A stretch of DNA of 64,000 bases from Paractinoplanes pyxinae (GCF_026626335.1 NZ_JAPNTZ010000025.1:62001-126000); one strand, 5' to 3'. Counted from the stretch's first letter, positions 32,037 to 39,953 are shown. Numbers and translations: made by a program. Notes: a model not told the origin generated them from the sequence alone.

Positions 32037-32477
32037 ATGCCGTTGACCGGTGAGTACGCGCCGAGCACGTCCGACTGGGCGCGCCGGCAGGCCGAGAAGA
32101 TCGAGAACACCGACGGCGCCGAGGGCAACGAGCTGCACGGCTACCCGGTGGTGCTGCTGACCTCGGTCGGCGCCAAGAGCGGGAAGCTGCGCAAGACGCC
32201 GCTCATGCGGGTCGAGCACGAGGGCGAGTACGCCGTGGTCGGCTCGCTGGGCGGCGCGCCGAAGAACCCGGTCTGGGTCTACAACCTGCGCAAGGAGCCG
32301 CACGTCGAGCTGCGCGACGAGACCGAGGAGCACGACTACGTGGCCCGCGAGGTCGAGGGCGACGAGCGCGCCGTGTGGTGGGAACGCGCGGTGGCGGCTT
32401 TCCCCAACTACGCGTCGTACCAGGAAAAAACCGACCGCGTCATCCCGGTGTTCGTCCTGACCCGACGCCCCGGCTGA
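32037..32477 (+). CDS. Deazaflavin (F420)-dependent nitroreductase-family protein (DUF385/Ddn type)
   Basis: 146 residues with an AAGGAG site before the ATG. The split-barrel signature of the Ddn family is clear: VVLLTSVGAKSGKLRKTPLMRVEHEGEYAVVGSLGGAPKNPVWVYNLRKEPHVELRD. The GxKSGKxRxTPL segment binds the F420 phosphate tail. Members reduce quinones and other compounds with F420H2, a cofactor typical of actinobacteria. The physiological substrate here is unknown. It follows the methyltransferase gene closely. Confidence 0.9.
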   Translation: MPLTGEYAPSTSDWARRQAEKIENTDGAEGNELHGYPVVLLTSVGAKSGKLRKTPLMRVEHEGEYAVVGSLGGAPKNPVWVYNLRKEPHVELRDETEEHDYVAREVEGDERAVWWERAVAAFPNYASYQEKTDRVIPVFVLTRRPG

Positions 32478-32604
32478 TCGGAAGCCGACGGCTCGGGTGA
32501 CCGGAAGTCGACGGCCGGAGTGAACCGGGGTAAGGCGCGCGGGAGCCGGGTGGTCTCGCGGAAAAGCGGGTGCCATCCGGGCCCGCACGGACGATCATCT
32601 TTGT

Positions 32605-33750
32605 ATGCGCACTCCCCACCAGTCCGTCGAGCGGCTCGGCGGCCGGCACGTGGACGCGGCGACCGCCGCCTCCGCGCCGGCCACCCTGCCGCTGGCCGGC
32701 GCGGTGGACGACGGCGACCGTCTGGTCGACGTGGTGGACCTGCTGGCCCTCGACGCCTTCGTCACCGGCCGTGAACCGTACGGCCGAAGCACTTATCTCG
32801 AGAACGTGCGCTCCGACGCGCCGCTGACCACCGAGGACGCCCGCGTCGTGCGGGACGCCGTCGACGAGGACGGGCAGGGCCGGCTCGCCGTCGGCGAGGG
32901 CTGGACGCTGCACGTCACCCGCTGGAAGCAGAGCCGCCGGGCCCGGGTCACCGTCACCGCGGTCAGCGCCGAGCTGGCCGAGTCGGTGCTCGAGGCGGCC
33001 ACCCGGGACGCCGTCGAGGAGCCGAAGCCCACGCCGGACAACGTGCCCATCGGCTTCTGGCACTTCGGCCAGCACGGCCCGCGCCGGGCCGCCCGCGAGA
33101 TCGACGCCGCACCGTGGGAGTCGATCCGCAGCAACTACAGCAGCGTCGTCGCGGCCACCCTGGAAAGGCTGATGGCCCTGACCAGCGAGTCGATCAGCGG
33201 CCGCCTGCTGTTGCTGCACGGCGAGCCGGGCACCGGCAAGACGACCGCGCTGCGGGCGCTGGCCCAGCAGTGGCGCTCGTGGTGCCAGGTCGACTGCGTG
33301 CTCGACCCGGAAAGGCTGTTCAACGACCCGGCCTACCTGATGAGCGTGGCCCTGGGCAGCGACGACGAGAACGAGCCGCGCTGGCGCATGCTCATGCTGG
33401 AGGACTGCGACGAGCTGATCAGCGGCGAAGCCAAGGCGAGCGCCGGCCAGTCGCTGTCGCGGCTGCTCAACCTGACCGACGGGCTGCTCGGTCAGGGCCG
33501 CAACGCGCTGATCGCGATCACCACCAACGAGGACCTGGCCTCGCTGCACCCGGCGGTCGTGCGGCCGGGTCGCTGCCTGGCCAGCATCGAGGTCGGGCGC
33601 CTGCCGTACGCCGAGGCGGTGGCCTGGCTGGGCCGTTCAGCCGGCATCGGCGCCGCGGGCGCGACGCTGGCCGAACTCTACGCCCTGAAGACCGGCAGTG
33701 AGCCGGTGACGGTGCCCAAGAGCGCGCCGCACACCGGCATGTATCTGTAA
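32605..33750 (+). CDS. AAA+ ATPase with N-terminal DUF5925-like domain
   Basis: 381 residues. The N-terminal ~150 residues (LVDVVDLLALDAFVTGREPYGRSTYLENVRSDAPL) resemble DUF5925. The AAA core has Walker A HGEPGTGKTT near residue 208, Walker B RMLMLEDCDELI, sensor IAITTNEDLASLHPAVVRPGRC (sensor Asn and Arg finger), and a C-terminal lid. The family is soluble; the client is unknown. A conserved segment GFWHFGQHGPRRAAREIDA links the two domains. It ends at a double stop followed by a terminator hairpin, and sits next to the DUF1540 gene on the opposite strand. Confidence 0.87.
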   Translation: MRTPHQSVERLGGRHVDAATAASAPATLPLAGAVDDGDRLVDVVDLLALDAFVTGREPYGRSTYLENVRSDAPLTTEDARVVRDAVDEDGQGRLAVGEGWTLHVTRWKQSRRARVTVTAVSAELAESVLEAATRDAVEEPKPTPDNVPIGFWHFGQHGPRRAAREIDAAPWESIRSNYSSVVAATLERLMALTSESISGRLLLLHGEPGTGKTTALRALAQQWRSWCQVDCVLDPERLFNDPAYLMSVALGSDDENEPRWRMLMLEDCDELISGEAKASAGQSLSRLLNLTDGLLGQGRNALIAITTNEDLASLHPAVVRPGRCLASIEVGRLPYAEAVAWLGRSAGIGAAGATLAELYALKTGSEPVTVPKSAPHTGMYL

Positions 33751-33755
33751 TAAGA

Positions 33756-33783
33756 AAGGCTCCCCTTAGAAAAGGGTCGCCTT
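33756..33783. terminator. Bidirectional terminator hairpin
   Basis: AAGGC-TC-CCCTT (33756–33767) pairs with AAGGG-TC-GCCTT (33772–33783): two 5-bp helices with a 2×2 internal loop and a 4-nt apical loop. The surrounding DNA is unusually AT-rich. It lies between the convergent AAA and DUF1540 genes. Confidence 0.6.
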
Positions 33784-33808
33784 ACTTAATTAAATGCGTT
33801 CGGAATGC

Positions 33809-34102
33809 TCAGCCCTGCTCGTACGTGAGGCAGTCGGCCTTGTCGCCCGACTCGCCCACCACGATCGCCGGGGCGTGGCACTCGAGGTCGGTGTTGTGCA
33901 CGCAGTCGGACCGCTTACAGGCCCCCACCTGGGCCAGCGCCTTGCCGGTGCCACCCTTGTCACCGGTCTGCACGTAGGTGTCGCACTCGGCCGAGATCGC
34001 GCTGCCGATGGTCACCGCGAAGGCGGTGCACCCGTCGTGGTTGTAACCACAGCTGGTCACGGTGCACGTCTGAACGCGGGGCATTTCCAGCATCTGAGTC
34101 AT
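33809..34102 (-). CDS. DUF1540-family cysteine-rich protein
   Basis: 97 residues with eight cysteines arranged as two DUF1540 units. One is VQTCTVTSCGYNHDGCTAFAV with AECDTYV; the other is GACKRSDCVHNTDLECHAPAI with ADCLTY. The repeated C-x(4)-C-x-x-N-x(3)-C pattern suggests a small metal-binding or Fe–S-like fold; the function is not known. It lies 115 bp downstream of the PurA-like gene on the same strand. The gap is AT-rich and holds a palindrome that matches the DtxR/IdeR iron-box layout, so expression may respond to iron (inference). A GGAGG site precedes the ATG. Confidence 0.87.
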   Translation of the reverse strand: MTQMLEMPRVQTCTVTSCGYNHDGCTAFAVTIGSAISAECDTYVQTGDKGGTGKALAQVGACKRSDCVHNTDLECHAPAIVVGESGDKADCLTYEQG

Positions 34103-34188
34103 GGCTTCGTCGCCTCCAAAGTCATCATTCCGGTCTCTCGTCGACGATAAACCATTTCCCGTAAAGATCGAAACTACACCACGATTTA

Positions 34189-34219
34189 AATTGATTAGGT
34201 AAGGCGTGCCTAATCAATT
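34189..34219. promoter_or_regulatory. 31-bp palindrome; candidate DtxR/IdeR iron box (or AT-rich terminator)
   Basis: Perfect 11-bp arms AATTGATTAGG and CCTAATCAATT enclose a 9-bp spacer. The inner 19 bp, TTAGGTAAGGCGTGCCTAA (34195–34213), match the DtxR-type consensus TTAGGTTAGGCTAACCTAA at 15 of 19 positions by my count, with the same 5–9–5 geometry. It lies 93 bp upstream of the DUF1540 start and overlaps the last bases of the PurA-like stop codon, so a terminator role is also possible. Confidence 0.55.
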
Positions 34220-35408
34220 ATTCGGCGAACTTTTTGTCGTCGGCCGCGGGCCCGTACGACTCGATCACCACCGGGGCTCCCAGCAGGCCGCCGATCTCGC
34301 CGGCCCAGTCGTCCGGGCGCCGCAGCGGACCTGGTTCGGCCCACCGCAGCCGCTCGGTAAGGGCCGCCTGGCACTCCAAGTCGCGTGGCGGCCCCGGCTC
34401 GATCCGGGTCCACGCTTCGCCGTCGACGGTGTACGACTCGCAGATCCGCAGGTCCGGGCAGCGCTCCGGCACGTCGAGGTGGGTCACGGCCAGCCCGTCG
34501 ACCCCGCCGGCCACCTCGACGGCGTACCGGTGGGCGACCGCGTCGAAGTGCCCGACCCGGAAGGCCCCCTGCCACTCCCCCGTCGCGTTGTGCCCCTCGG
34601 GCAGGTCGAGTTCCGGGTCCTCGGTCACGAACGGTCCCGCGCCGTGCCGGGTCGTGTACGTGCGCACCACCCCGATCCGCCGGTACGAGTCGCACAGCTC
34701 CGACACGTTGCCGAACGTCGTCGTCGACCACGTGGTGTGCGGGTGCCAGCCCCGCCACTCGTCCAGCAGCACGCCCTGCGCCCCCTCGAAGACGCACGGC
34801 CCCTCCCGCAGCAGCGTCTTCTCGTGGCCGGAGACGATCCGCACGGCGCGGCCGAACGCCAGGAACGCGTCCACCACGTCGTCGAGGGGTACGCCGGCCG
34901 GCCCCAGATCCGCTTCGACCGCTGCCAGCCGCGCGCGTAACGCCGTACGGGAAAGGGCATCGCCCACGCGGGGAGCCCGGTCGTGACTCAGCGCGTACGC
35001 CATGGTCTCGCCCACCCCCATGCCGCACGAACCGTGACGGCCGGCGCCGCGCGCGAGTTCCCGCCGCCGGTTCGCCGCCCGATGCCACGGAGTGGCGAGA
35101 AGGGCGTCCCCGTCCACCGTGAGCAGCTCGAACGGATTCCCCAAACTACGAGCCTCGGCGGCCAGGGCCAGCGGGTCGACCACCATGAACCGGGTCAGGT
35201 GGGTCGGGACGCCACGCAGCGTGCCCGACCCGAGCTGCGCGAACGTGTGCTGCCGCCCGTCCTCGGTGACCACGTTGTGCGCGGCCTGCGCTCCCCCGTT
35301 GAAGCGCAGCACCGCCCGTGGCTTCGCCCGCGAGCACAGAGCGTCGACCACCGTGCCTTTGCCGACGTCCCCGTAACCGAGGTCGACCACGGCAACGTGC
35401 TCGTTCAC
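34218..35408 (-). CDS. Divergent adenylosuccinate-synthetase (PurA) homologue
   Basis: 396 residues, somewhat shorter than housekeeping PurA (about 430). The GTP/IMP-site signature is present but altered: VVDLGYGDVGKGTVVDAL, with Asp14 in place of catalytic Asp13 of E. coli PurA, and NGGAQAAHNVV with His44 in place of catalytic His41. Later segments GVGETMAYAL, FEGAQGVLLDEWRGWHPHTTWS and GVVRTYTTRHGAGPF match PurA's GNGVGPAYE, FEGAQGTLLD and G-x-x-K-x-YxTRVGxGPFPTE regions. The loss of several of these residues makes purine synthesis unlikely as its role. The GTG start overlaps the VWA stop as GTGA. It is last in a four-gene operon with Nudix, J-kinase and VWA genes. Confidence 0.85.
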   Translation of the reverse strand: MNEHVAVVDLGYGDVGKGTVVDALCSRAKPRAVLRFNGGAQAAHNVVTEDGRQHTFAQLGSGTLRGVPTHLTRFMVVDPLALAAEARSLGNPFELLTVDGDALLATPWHRAANRRRELARGAGRHGSCGMGVGETMAYALSHDRAPRVGDALSRTALRARLAAVEADLGPAGVPLDDVVDAFLAFGRAVRIVSGHEKTLLREGPCVFEGAQGVLLDEWRGWHPHTTWSTTTFGNVSELCDSYRRIGVVRTYTTRHGAGPFVTEDPELDLPEGHNATGEWQGAFRVGHFDAVAHRYAVEVAGGVDGLAVTHLDVPERCPDLRICESYTVDGEAWTRIEPGPPRDLECQAALTERLRWAEPGPLRRPDDWAGEIGGLLGAPVVIESYGPAADDKKFAE

Positions 35409-36361
35409 AGCCGCTCGTTCCCCGAACCCGCGGCGCCGAGCGGCAGGTTGCCCCGGCGGATCACGGCGCCACGCTGCAGCGGAGCCAGCGCCTTGCCGAC
35501 CGTCCCGCGGTGCGCGGAGCCCGCCTCGACCAGGTCGTCGAGCCCGCCGTCGAGGTCGATGGTGCCCTCGCCCAGACCCACCGTGAGCGCGATCGTCTCG
35601 CACACCGCGTCCAGGTCGTCGAGCTCGAGCACGTTCTGTCCGAGCAGTTCCCGCCACCGCTTGAGCACGTCACGGTTGCCGCCGTGACCGGCTGCGGTCG
35701 GCAGCAGGTAGTAGACGTCGAACGTACGGGTCAATTCGGCGACGATGGCCTCGGTGCTCATCTTCTCGGCGCGCGCACCGAGGAACTTCTCGACTTCACG
35801 CGGCTTGAGCTTGGCGTACGGCATCTCGTCGCCGATCAGGAACAGGTAGCCGCGCCGGCCGCGCTTCTCGTACGAGTCGAGCGCCGTGTGCCGGGCCATG
35901 AAGTACATGGCCAGCTCGTACGACTCCATCATCTGACCGCCGCCGCCCCCTTCGAGCACGATGCGGGCCAGGTCGTCGTCCATCCGGTTGTCCGACTCGA
36001 ACTGCCCGATCTGCAGCGGCACCCGGTCGCAGGTGGCGTCGCCGACCGCGCCGAACAGAATGTGCGGGTCGGTGGCGTAGCCCTTGCGGGTCAGCAGGCC
36101 CAGGAGCTGCGGCAACTTCGTCTGCAGGACGCGTGGCACCCCGCCCATCGAGCCGGTCACGTCGAACAGGACGGCGATCGGCGTGCTGAACGGGTGCTCG
36201 TCGCTGTCGCGGCTCTCCCGCTTCGCCACGCCCTTGGGGTCGAGCGCCGGGTGGGCCTTCCGGGCGCCGCTGTCGCTGTACGCGAAGGCGCTCGTGCCGG
36301 TGGCCCGGCGGTAGTTGTCGGCGGCGGTGTACACGTCGGTCGACCAGCGTCCGCTTCCCAT
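35405..36361 (-). CDS. VWA-domain protein (TerY-like)
   Basis: 318 residues. The VWA domain starts near residue 60 with MIDAS Asp67-x-Thr-x-Ser… (VLFDVTGSMGGVPR) and continues with ILFGAVGDATCD and GYLFLIGDEMPYAKL. A conserved Gly-rich segment (VLEGGGGGQMMESYELAMYFMARH) follows the first helix pair. An N-terminal extension (YTAADNYRRATGTSAFAYSD) is shared by family members near tellurium-resistance-type and phosphorylation-linked genes. It begins 10 bp after the J-kinase gene and overlaps the PurA-like start by 4 bp. It may gather partner proteins in a metal-dependent way (inference). Confidence 0.9.
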   Translation of the reverse strand: MGSGRWSTDVYTAADNYRRATGTSAFAYSDSGARKAHPALDPKGVAKRESRDSDEHPFSTPIAVLFDVTGSMGGVPRVLQTKLPQLLGLLTRKGYATDPHILFGAVGDATCDRVPLQIGQFESDNRMDDDLARIVLEGGGGGQMMESYELAMYFMARHTALDSYEKRGRRGYLFLIGDEMPYAKLKPREVEKFLGARAEKMSTEAIVAELTRTFDVYYLLPTAAGHGGNRDVLKRWRELLGQNVLELDDLDAVCETIALTVGLGEGTIDLDGGLDDLVEAGSAHRGTVGKALAPLQRGAVIRRGNLPLGAAGSGNERL

Positions 36362-36371
36362 GTCTGTCTCC

Positions 36372-37262
36372 TCAGATCGTGAAGGGCCGGAAGGTCCGCG
36401 GCCCGTATTGGTGGTGCAGAACTTCGTCCAGCTCGCCGAGCAGCCGCCACGCGTCCTGCGGCCGCATCCGCGGCTTGTCGTAGGTGCAGCCGGCGGCGAA
36501 CCGTTCCAACGCTTTCGGTGGCTCGTCCATCAGCCGCGTCATCAGCCCGGTGGCCATGTAGATGTCGGTGGCCGGCGTCGCGCGCTTCTCCCGCAACACT
36601 TCCGGCGGGTAGTGGTCGCGCCGCCCAGCGACGATCGCTTTCACCCGCGACCCGGAGTAACACCAGTCCACGAGCGCCACGCCGTGCTTCTCCGGGTGGA
36701 TCATCACGTGCTCCTCGAGCACGGCCCCATGCACAACTCCGGCGCGATGAGCCCACCCGAGACCCACCAGCAGCCGCCGCCAGATCCAGGCCACGTCCCG
36801 CGGATCCCTCCGCTTTTTCAAGTCGCTCAGCGGAACGAACCCGACGAGCCGTTCAAGTACGTTGACCCGCCGCCGCCGGCGTTCGGTGTCTTCGTGCAGG
36901 TAGCTCTCGATGAGCCGCGGCGCGTACCACCGATACTTCGGATCACCCTTGGCCCGCAGCGTGGTCAGCGCGGACGCCTCGGCCTCCATGAGGTCGCTGT
37001 CCCCAGGGCTGCGCGGAATCTTGAGCAGCCCTTTCTCCCCGACCAGAAGGTCGGCGATGTCTCCCACGGCCACCCGCCGGCTGCGTTCGCTGTAGAGCTT
37101 CGACAGCCGCGCGAAGGCCTTGGTCGCGGTCGCGCTCTGCGCGCTGGTCACCGCATCCGGGTGTACGGCCTTCGCGTACGCGCGGTAGGCCGACTCTCCA
37201 TCTCCTAACTCGGCAAAGCTGCCGGCCCGCTCAATGAGCGCAACGGCCTCCGCGAACATCAT
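36372..37262 (-). CDS. J-domain fused to a degenerate protein-kinase fold
   Basis: 296 residues. Residues ~22–60 resemble the end of a J-domain: YRAYAKAVHPDAV (His34-Pro-Asp) then ATKAFARLSKLYSERS. The rest has kinase-fold landmarks: Lys81 in GLLKIP, an acidic αC segment (LMEAEASAL), a catalytic-loop position that reads HGAVLEEHVMI (178–188) instead of HRDxxxxN, and ALVDWCYSG (DW at 199–200) instead of DFG. PATDIYMATGLM matches the ATDVYALG region after the activation loop. The catalytic Asp and Asn appear to be missing, so it is probably a pseudokinase that recruits an Hsp70 or holds a complex together. ATG overlaps the Nudix stop (ATGA). Confidence 0.8.
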   Translation of the reverse strand: MMFAEAVALIERAGSFAELGDGESAYRAYAKAVHPDAVTSAQSATATKAFARLSKLYSERSRRVAVGDIADLLVGEKGLLKIPRSPGDSDLMEAEASALTTLRAKGDPKYRWYAPRLIESYLHEDTERRRRRVNVLERLVGFVPLSDLKKRRDPRDVAWIWRRLLVGLGWAHRAGVVHGAVLEEHVMIHPEKHGVALVDWCYSGSRVKAIVAGRRDHYPPEVLREKRATPATDIYMATGLMTRLMDEPPKALERFAAGCTYDKPRMRPQDAWRLLGELDEVLHHQYGPRTFRPFTI

Positions 37263-38008
37263 CGGACGTCGTCCTCACGCCGCAGCAGGGCTGGATGCAG
37301 CAGCTTGGCGTCGCCGGCCCGATACAGCTTCGGCTTGGGCCCGCCCCGCTCCCCACCCCTGGCCGCGGTGTGCCCCGTGCTCTCGACAAACCCGGGAACG
37401 CTGAGCACCTTGCGATGAAAGTTGCCGGCGTGCAGATCCTCACCCCACACAGCCGCATACACCTGCCGCAGCTCAGCAATCGTGAACTCGTCATCAACGA
37501 AGGCCGTAGCCAACGGCGTGTACTCCAATTTGGAGCGTGCCCGGTCAAGCCCGTCAGCCAGAATCGTGTCGTGGTCGAAGGCCAGCTTCCGAGCCGACGC
37601 GATGGGCACCCAGAGCGCGTCCGACGCGTCACTGCCGGCACGCGGGTCAGGCAGCTCCGGCGCAAACGCCAGGTAGGCGATCGAGAAAACCCGCATCCGG
37701 GGGTCACGACCAGGCTTCCCGTACGTTCGAAGCTGCTCGAGGTGCACCCGCTGCAGCGCCCCCTCGCCCGGCCGTAGCCCCGTCTCCTCACCGAGCTCCC
37801 GCAGCGCAGCCTCGTCGGGCCCCTCATCGACCCGCACGAACCCACCCGGAAGGGCCCGCCGCCCGGCGAAAGGGTGTTCGGCCCGCTCGACGAGCAGCAC
37901 ACAGAGCTGCCCGTCGCGGATGGTCAGCGCCACCACATCGACGGTGACCGCGACCGGCGCATAACTGCGGGCGTCGTACTCGGCCAGGAACTCCGACTCG
38001 TTCGGCAT
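37259..38008 (-). CDS. Nudix hydrolase with C-terminal winged helix (NrtR-like)
   Basis: 249 residues. The Nudix box G-x5-E-x7-RELxEExG is intact in GGFVRVDEGPDEAALRELGEETGL. A C-terminal winged-helix typical of NrtR follows (FTIAELRQVYAAVWGEDLHAGNFHRKVLSVPGFVES). NrtR proteins repress NAD-metabolism genes and release DNA on binding ADP-ribose; some also hydrolyse ADP-ribose-like nucleotides, and the intact box makes that possible here. It heads the operon with J-kinase, VWA and PurA-like genes. A strong palindrome just upstream suggests autoregulation. An AAGGAGG site precedes the ATG. Confidence 0.9.
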   Translation of the reverse strand: MPNESEFLAEYDARSYAPVAVTVDVVALTIRDGQLCVLLVERAEHPFAGRRALPGGFVRVDEGPDEAALRELGEETGLRPGEGALQRVHLEQLRTYGKPGRDPRMRVFSIAYLAFAPELPDPRAGSDASDALWVPIASARKLAFDHDTILADGLDRARSKLEYTPLATAFVDDEFTIAELRQVYAAVWGEDLHAGNFHRKVLSVPGFVESTGHTAARGGERGGPKPKLYRAGDAKLLHPALLRREDDVR

Positions 38009-38026
38009 GCCCGCCCTCCTTAGTTG

Positions 38027-38057
38027 TTCTCAGCATGAGTAATTCTGTTACTGAGAA
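38027..38057. promoter_or_regulatory. Nested palindromic operator upstream of the NrtR-like gene
   Basis: The inner palindrome AGTAA-N5-TTACT (38038–38052) is nested in TTCTCAG (38027–38033) … CTGAGAA (38051–38057), whose arms are exact reverse complements. It sits 19–49 bp before the ATG at 38008, where a repressor would block transcription. The likely binder is the NrtR-like protein itself (inference). Confidence 0.6.
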
Positions 38058-38337
38058 GAACATAGGCCAGATGCGTCGCTGCGTCAACCGCATGACATCC
38101 GACCCATTGATGGAGAGGACCACCTGATGCATCAGATAGTTCGCCGGACACGCGTCCGGCGGCGTGGTAAATGGGGCTTAGATCGGGCTAAACGAGCAAA
38201 TCCAACAAAGTTTTTCACTCTCCGCAATCCCCCACATACAGCAAGTTACGCTTCCGGCGAGATGGCCCGACGGCGAGTCCCGGTACGGGCCCATAAACAC
38301 CCCGACCAGCGGCTTCCATGCCGTAGGAGGACCTCGC
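38058..38337. other. 280-bp intergenic region with a short hairpin; leader of the first IPT gene
   Basis: No convincing gene. It contains an 8-bp perfect stem with a 4-nt loop at 38142–38161 (CGCCGGAC…GTCCGGCG) and an AT-rich tract (about 38165–38240), unusual for this genome. An AGGAGG ribosome site at 38326–38331 serves the ATG at 38338. The hairpin could be an attenuator or terminator of an unseen short transcript. I found no match to riboswitches I know. Confidence 0.45.
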
Positions 38338-39936
38338 ATGAGCAAGACCAAGTCCAGCACCACCCGGCGGCTCGCCCGCGCCGGGTTCGCGGCGGGAGCG
38401 GCAAGCTCGCTGCTGGTCGCCGCGTTGGCGACCCCGGCCTACGCGGCCAACGTTCCGGTCACCCTCAGCCAGTCCACCGGCCCGAGCAACGGGACGCCCA
38501 CGATCACCGCCTCGGCCTCGTCGGCCTGGCTCGTCGGTGTCACGAACCCGGCCATCAGCTTCTCGGTACCGGCCTGCGTGTCGACTTACACCTCGGCCAT
38601 GAGCACCTCGGTCACCGGCATCACCACCACCGCCGGCAACCTGCTCGCCACGTCCGTACGGAAGCTGACGGACAACAAGCTGGCTGTCACCGTGCCGGCG
38701 GGCGTCCAGCTCGCCACCCCCACGCCGACCACCGGCACCACCAAGTACAACGTCTGCATCTACGCCAGCAGCACGGCCGGCGCGCCGCAGATCGGAAACT
38801 CCACCTACAGCGTGGCCGCGGCGGCCGCCATCACGGGCGTCAGCCCGAGCGCGGCCCCCTCGGTGGGTGGCACGACCGTGACCGTGAGCGGCACCAACCT
38901 GCCGACCACGGCCGCCGGCTTCATCGGCCTGACCGTCGGCGGTGCCTCGGTCCCGGTCTCCAACATCACCCCGGCCGGGCCGAACAGCTTCGCGTTCGTC
39001 GCGCCTGCTCGCGCTGCCGGCAAGGACGTGATGATCGAGCTGACCACGGCGGCCGGCCCGGCCCGTCTGCTGGGGCAGTTCACCTATCTGCCGTCGATCG
39101 TCGCGGCGCCGAACACAGCGTCCAACAAGCGGAACGCGGTTGACGTCAACATCCTCGGCTCGAACTTCGTCTCGATGAACTTCGTCGGCGGGTTCAACGA
39201 CGCGAACGCTCACGTCTACCTGGTGAACGGCAAGTACGACCCGACGAACTCCACCGGCAAGACCAACGCCGGAATCGCGGAATGCCTCAACGTGTTCGTG
39301 GTCAGCGACGAAGAGCTCATCTGCACCCTGAACCTCACGCAGCAGCTCGACAAGTCGGGCAACGTCACCCTGACCACACGGTCGCCTGCTGACATCGTGA
39401 CCACCGCGGGCTCGCCGAACATCTCGTCGGCGACCGCCAACTTCACCGCCGCGGACATCGGCAAGCAGGTCACCGCAGCCAGCGAAGCCAAGATCCTGTA
39501 CGGCTCGACGATCATCTCGGTGCAGAGCCCGACTCAAGCCACTATCAGCACCAACGGCGTTGCCGACGGCACCGGTCTCACTGCCGCGATCGGTGGCACC
39601 CGTTCGGTGGCTGCCACCGGCAGCGCCGCCTCGAAGGACCTGACCTCCTCCGCGCTGTTCACCCAGCGTGACGTCGGTCGTCCCGTCTCCGGCGCCGGCG
39701 TGGACGCGGGATCGCACATCGTCTCGGTCAGCGCCAACGGCAACACCGCCACCCTGAACCGGACGCCGACCGGCAACGTTGCCGGCCCCGTCACGGTGGG
39801 CAGCCAGAACCCGGTGCCCAACGACACCTACTACCTCACGGTGGTGAACAACGGTGCCGTTGACGCCCAGACCCAGCTGACCTACCAGGAGTCGCTGGTC
39901 TCCAGCGCGTCCGCCTTCACGGTGGCCGACTTCTGA
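38338..39936 (+). CDS. Secreted IPT/TIG-domain protein (array gene 1)
   Basis: 532 residues. A Sec signal peptide ends at AALATPAYAA (about residue 37). An N-terminal Cys pair (PACVSTY … YNVCIYASS) precedes an IPT/TIG domain (AITGVSPSAAPSVGGTTVTVSGTNLP). A second module contains DANAHVYLVNGKYDP … GIAECLNVFVVSDEELICTLNL, shared with the paralogue at 40860. The C-terminal part (~350–500) has repeated β-rich segments (SSATANFTAADIGKQVTAA; DLTSSALFTQRDVGRPVSGAG) seen in phage and surface proteins. There is no sortase or membrane anchor, so it is released or held by partners. AGGAGG precedes the ATG. It is the first of four exported genes alternating with three small membrane-protein genes. Confidence 0.88.
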   Translation: MSKTKSSTTRRLARAGFAAGAASSLLVAALATPAYAANVPVTLSQSTGPSNGTPTITASASSAWLVGVTNPAISFSVPACVSTYTSAMSTSVTGITTTAGNLLATSVRKLTDNKLAVTVPAGVQLATPTPTTGTTKYNVCIYASSTAGAPQIGNSTYSVAAAAAITGVSPSAAPSVGGTTVTVSGTNLPTTAAGFIGLTVGGASVPVSNITPAGPNSFAFVAPARAAGKDVMIELTTAAGPARLLGQFTYLPSIVAAPNTASNKRNAVDVNILGSNFVSMNFVGGFNDANAHVYLVNGKYDPTNSTGKTNAGIAECLNVFVVSDEELICTLNLTQQLDKSGNVTLTTRSPADIVTTAGSPNISSATANFTAADIGKQVTAASEAKILYGSTIISVQSPTQATISTNGVADGTGLTAAIGGTRSVAATGSAASKDLTSSALFTQRDVGRPVSGAGVDAGSHIVSVSANGNTATLNRTPTGNVAGPVTVGSQNPVPNDTYYLTVVNNGAVDAQTQLTYQESLVSSASAFTVADF

Positions 39937-39953
39937 TCCGCACCTGAACACAC

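Noticed and set aside
32479..32515. Two direct copies of CGGAAG[CT]CGACGGC between the DUF385 and AAA genes
   Set aside because: Only two copies in a GC-rich gap and no palindrome. I cannot separate them from chance or local duplication.
38127..38337. Possible small basic peptide gene starting MHQIVRRTRVRRRGKWG before the first IPT gene
   Set aside because: The frame runs without a stop into an out-of-frame reading of the IPT gene, and codon use is not coding-like.
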